From contig CAJNDS010002074.1 of assembly GCA_905221605.1 (NCBI GenBank), positions 254,001 through 318,000 on the forward strand: 64,000 bases of DNA, written 5' to 3'. Shown piece after piece: positions 61,745 to 64,000 of the stretch; within the stretch, counting starts at the first letter, position 1, and the number at the start of each line of letters is the position of its first letter. Made by a program: the position numbers and the translations under genes. The notes beneath the pieces are model-generated. The model saw only the letters and a program-made list of their open reading frames with translations, made no database searches and had not been told where the DNA came from. The stretch is from Symbiodinium natans. Taxonomy: Eukaryota; Sar; Dinophyceae; Suessiales; Symbiodiniaceae.

Positions 61745-63079
61745 GCGAAAGTTCCGGCAGCCGTTTGCAGGCTTAATCACTTCTGGGCCTTCTGGAGAAG
61801 TTTTAGGCAGCAGTTTGAGAGGCCTACTTACTGCTGGGCCTCCCGGAGAAGTTTAGGCAGCAGTTTGAGAGGCCTAATCACTCTGAGCCCTCCAGGAAAG
61901 GTTGAGGCAGCAGTTTGAGAAGCCTAATCACTTCTGGGCCTTCAGGCAACTGTTGGGACAGCAGTTTGAGAGGCCTAATCATTTCTGGGCCTTCTGAAAA
62001 CCTTGAGGCATCAGTTTGAGAGGTCTACCACTGCTTTTGCGTGCCACAGCGCAGGAGGGCGGGCGCCCTCCTGGCCGGGCAGTGAGACGGCAGGCAAGGT
62101 GCCCAAGATGCCTGTCAATAGATGCGGCGTCCATTGCTTGGCATCCAGAAACAGATACTGTGGTCCCTCAACTGCCCCGCGCAGCGGCTGATTTTTGCGA
62201 CTGCAAACCTGTCACAGAATGGGCAGTTTGCGGGGCTTAATCACTTCTGGGCCTTCTGGAGAAGTTTTAGGCAGCAGTTTGAGAGGCCTACTTACTGCTG
62301 GGCCTTCCGGAGAAGTTTAGGCAGCAGTTTGAGAGGCCTAATCACTCTGAACCCTCCAGGAAAGGTTGAGGCAGCAGTTTGAGAAGCCTAATCACTTCTG
62401 GGCCTTCAGGCAACTGTTGGGACAGCAGTTTGAGAGGCCTAATCATTTCTGGGCCTTCTGAAAACCTTGAGGCATCAGTTTGAGAAGTCTACCCACTGCT
62501 TCTGCTTGCCACAGCGCAGGAGGGCGGGCGCCCTCCTGGCCGGGCAGTGAAACTGCAGGCAAGGTGCCCAAGATGCCTGTCAATAGATGCGGCGTCCATT
62601 GCTTGGCATCCAGAAACTTAAAGATACTGTGGTCCCTCAACTGCCCCGCGCAGCGGCCGATTTTTGCGACTGCAAACCTGTCACAGAATGGGCAGTTTGC
62701 GGGGCTTAATCACTTCTGGGCCTTCTGGAGAAGTTTTAGGCAGCAGCTTGAGAGGCCTACTTACTGCTGGGCCTTCCGGAGAAGTTTAGGCAGCAATTTG
62801 AGAGGCCTAGTCACTCTGAGCCCTCCAGGAAAGGTTGAGGCAGCAGTTTGAGAAGCCTAATCACTTCTGGGCCTTCAGGCAACTGTTGGGACAGCAGTTT
62901 GAGAGGCCTAATCATTTCTGGGCCTTCTGAAAACCTTGCGGCATCAGTTTGAGAGGTCTACCCACTGCTTCTGCTTGCCACAGCGCAGGAGGGCGGGCGC
63001 CCTCCTGGCCGGGCAGTGAAACTGCAGGCAAGGTGCTCAAGATGCCTGTCAATAGATGCGGCGTCCATTGCTTGGCCTT
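61745..63079. repeat. Higher-order tandem repeat, unit 464-469 bp, about 2.8 copies
   Basis: The landmark TTCTGGGCCTTCTGGAGAAG recurs at 61781, 62245 and 62714, giving spacings of 464 and 469 bases. Each unit holds five internal sub-repeats of roughly 55-65 bases, built on GGCAGCAGTTTGAGAGGCCT and AATCACTTCTGGGCCTTC. It continues with a non-repeating segment that has a perfect 9-bp hairpin, then GATGCCTGTCAATAGATGCG and the GCCCCGCGCAGCGGC motif. The units are nearly identical (few substitutions and a 5-base insertion), so amplification or homogenisation is recent. The third unit is cut off at 63079. Confidence 0.95.
62052..62073. repeat. Perfect hairpin in repeat unit 1
   Basis: CAGGAGGGC - GGGC - GCCCTCCTG: 9-bp stem, 4-base loop. 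Identical copies lie at 62517-62538 and 62986-63007. Confidence 0.9.
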
Positions 63080-63086
63080 GTGATAT

Positions 63087-63256
63087 CTCTCCGCCTTGCT
63101 CGCAGGTCCCGCAGGTCAATAAGCTTCAGGCTCGAGATCTCTCTTCCTGCTGCTCCCTGGTCCGGAGAGCCCATAGGCTTTAGGTTTGCGATTTATCTGC
63201 GTGCTGCTCCCAGGTCTCGTAGGCCCAAAGGCTTCAGGTTCGTGCTTTCCGGGTAA
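63087..63256. repeat. Imperfect tandem repeat, about 55-58 bp x 3
   Basis: Units start near GGTCCCGCAGG, GGTCCGGAGAG and GGTCTCGTAGG and share AGGCTTCAGGTTCG and CTGCTGCTCCC blocks. It is unrelated in sequence to the large array that ends 8 bases earlier. Confidence 0.7.
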
Positions 63257-64000
63257 GTACTGACACGGCCTCCGCCCTATGCTGCGACTAGCACTGTCAC
63301 AAGAATGAGGGGCAGACCAGAAACCTAAGCAGCAAACCTAAACCCTAAATGCGAAGACCTACACACCCAACTACTGCCACCACGCACAGAGCTGCACACA
63401 GACGAGCCCGCCAGGCTCATCAACAAGACGCCTTCGCAGAGCCCCGCAGCGCTAGGCGCATGATTGGCAAGTGGATGTGAGGAAGCATTTTGAGTAGATG
63501 GGAATGCTACTAAAGGATATTTAACACTACACCTCAGCTAGCCCGGCACGCTTGCACAAACTGGCAAGGATTTGGGCCCCCCAGCGTGACTGCAGGTTTT
63601 GGGATTCCCCCCCCCCCTCTTGGCAATTCCGGTACTCCGTACAACGGGGGCCAGAATAACCCTGATGAAAGAACCATATGCACAAAGGGCCCCCTGCGTG
63701 CCGGTTGATTTACCTAATGAGAGTACACTTGTCATGGCCATCATCACAACTCATGACTCCTCACCTGGTTTTTTGTAGTTGCAGGCCAACCTGCTTTTGG
63801 TTCTGCAACTCTTTTTATTCCTTCACCGCTCCGCAAGAGGGGAACTGCCCGGGTGCATCCCAACCTCCACAGTACACACCTGGGGCTTGGGCCGCCAGGC
63901 ACAAGTGCCCGGTGATTTGGACTACATAGGGACCTGAGAACCGGTGACATATACTGAACCTGGAACGCCCGGCACAAGACCCACGGGGTTTGTGCTGCAC
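63257..64000. other. No supported gene
   Basis: Short frames only. Contains a two-unit CCTAAACCCTAAA patch at 63337-63350 and a C-run near 63608-63617. Confidence 0.5.

Noticed and set aside
61745-63079. CRISPR-like direct repeats
   Set aside because: The sub-repeats are 55-65 bases with no unique spacers, and the genome is eukaryotic. It is a satellite.
1-64000. Dinoflagellate spliced-leader relics or tandem spliced-leader genes
   Set aside because: I looked for the conserved CCATTTTGGCTCAAG core by eye and did not find a convincing copy; a computed search would be needed to exclude diverged relics.

Overview
The window looks like nuclear DNA of a dinoflagellate, most like Symbiodiniaceae or a relative. 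The evidence is: many short interstitial arrays of the telomere-type heptamer CCCTAAA/TTTAGGG; genes broken into many small exons, some with GC (and apparently GA) 5' splice sites; every recognisable gene on the minus strand, as expected for unidirectional gene clusters; a long HERC2/RCC1-like repeat protein of a kind common in dinoflagellates; and AT-rich islands in otherwise GC-rich sequence. No prokaryotic operon, rRNA, tRNA or CRISPR signal was seen, and no spliced-leader relic was recognised.

Layout, left to right (all genes minus strand). 1-2578: a secreted trypsin-like protease with the whole catalytic triad spread over exons and the 3' end off the window. 2579-6600: gene-poor, with a hexamer microsatellite and five telomere-like arrays. 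6614-8140: a DEG9-type HtrA protease. 8.2-10.7 kb: AT-rich, with one weak candidate exon. 10703-12475: an intronless ubiquitin-like plus 10-repeat HERC2/RCC1-like protein. 13.73-37.65 kb: a very large, exon-rich midasin (MDN1/Rea1, 60S ribosome biogenesis AAA+ ATPase) gene. Modules AAA1 to AAA5 are present in collinear order; AAA6, the linker and the MIDAS domain were not found. At least one intact intronless gene (a TPR protein, 30051-30749) lies inside a midasin intron, and other weaker gene candidates sit in other introns. 41.2-42.84 kb: a VTT/SNARE-associated membrane protein and a candidate secreted acidic protein. 44.2-48.4 kb: coding exons of unknown type, then a tyrosinase (type 3 copper) gene. 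50.4-57.4 kb: a near-complete non-LTR retrotransposon. Its ORF1 combines an OTU cysteine-protease domain with three zinc fingers; its ORF2 has APE endonuclease, reverse transcriptase, a zinc knuckle and RNase H. 57788-59008: a secreted protein of unknown family. 59-64 kb: repeat-rich, including a 465-469 bp higher-order tandem repeat in which each unit keeps a perfect 9-bp hairpin.

The genes do not form one pathway; they look like an ordinary unidirectional nuclear cluster later invaded by repeats. The most unusual items are the OTU-bearing LINE with overlapping ORFs, the nested gene(s) inside midasin, the non-canonical introns (one cuts the AAA2 P-loop), and the hairpin-bearing satellite at the right end. 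Exon limits were read by eye from homology and splice signals. Those given to the base are where both flanking motifs fit; the others are approximate.
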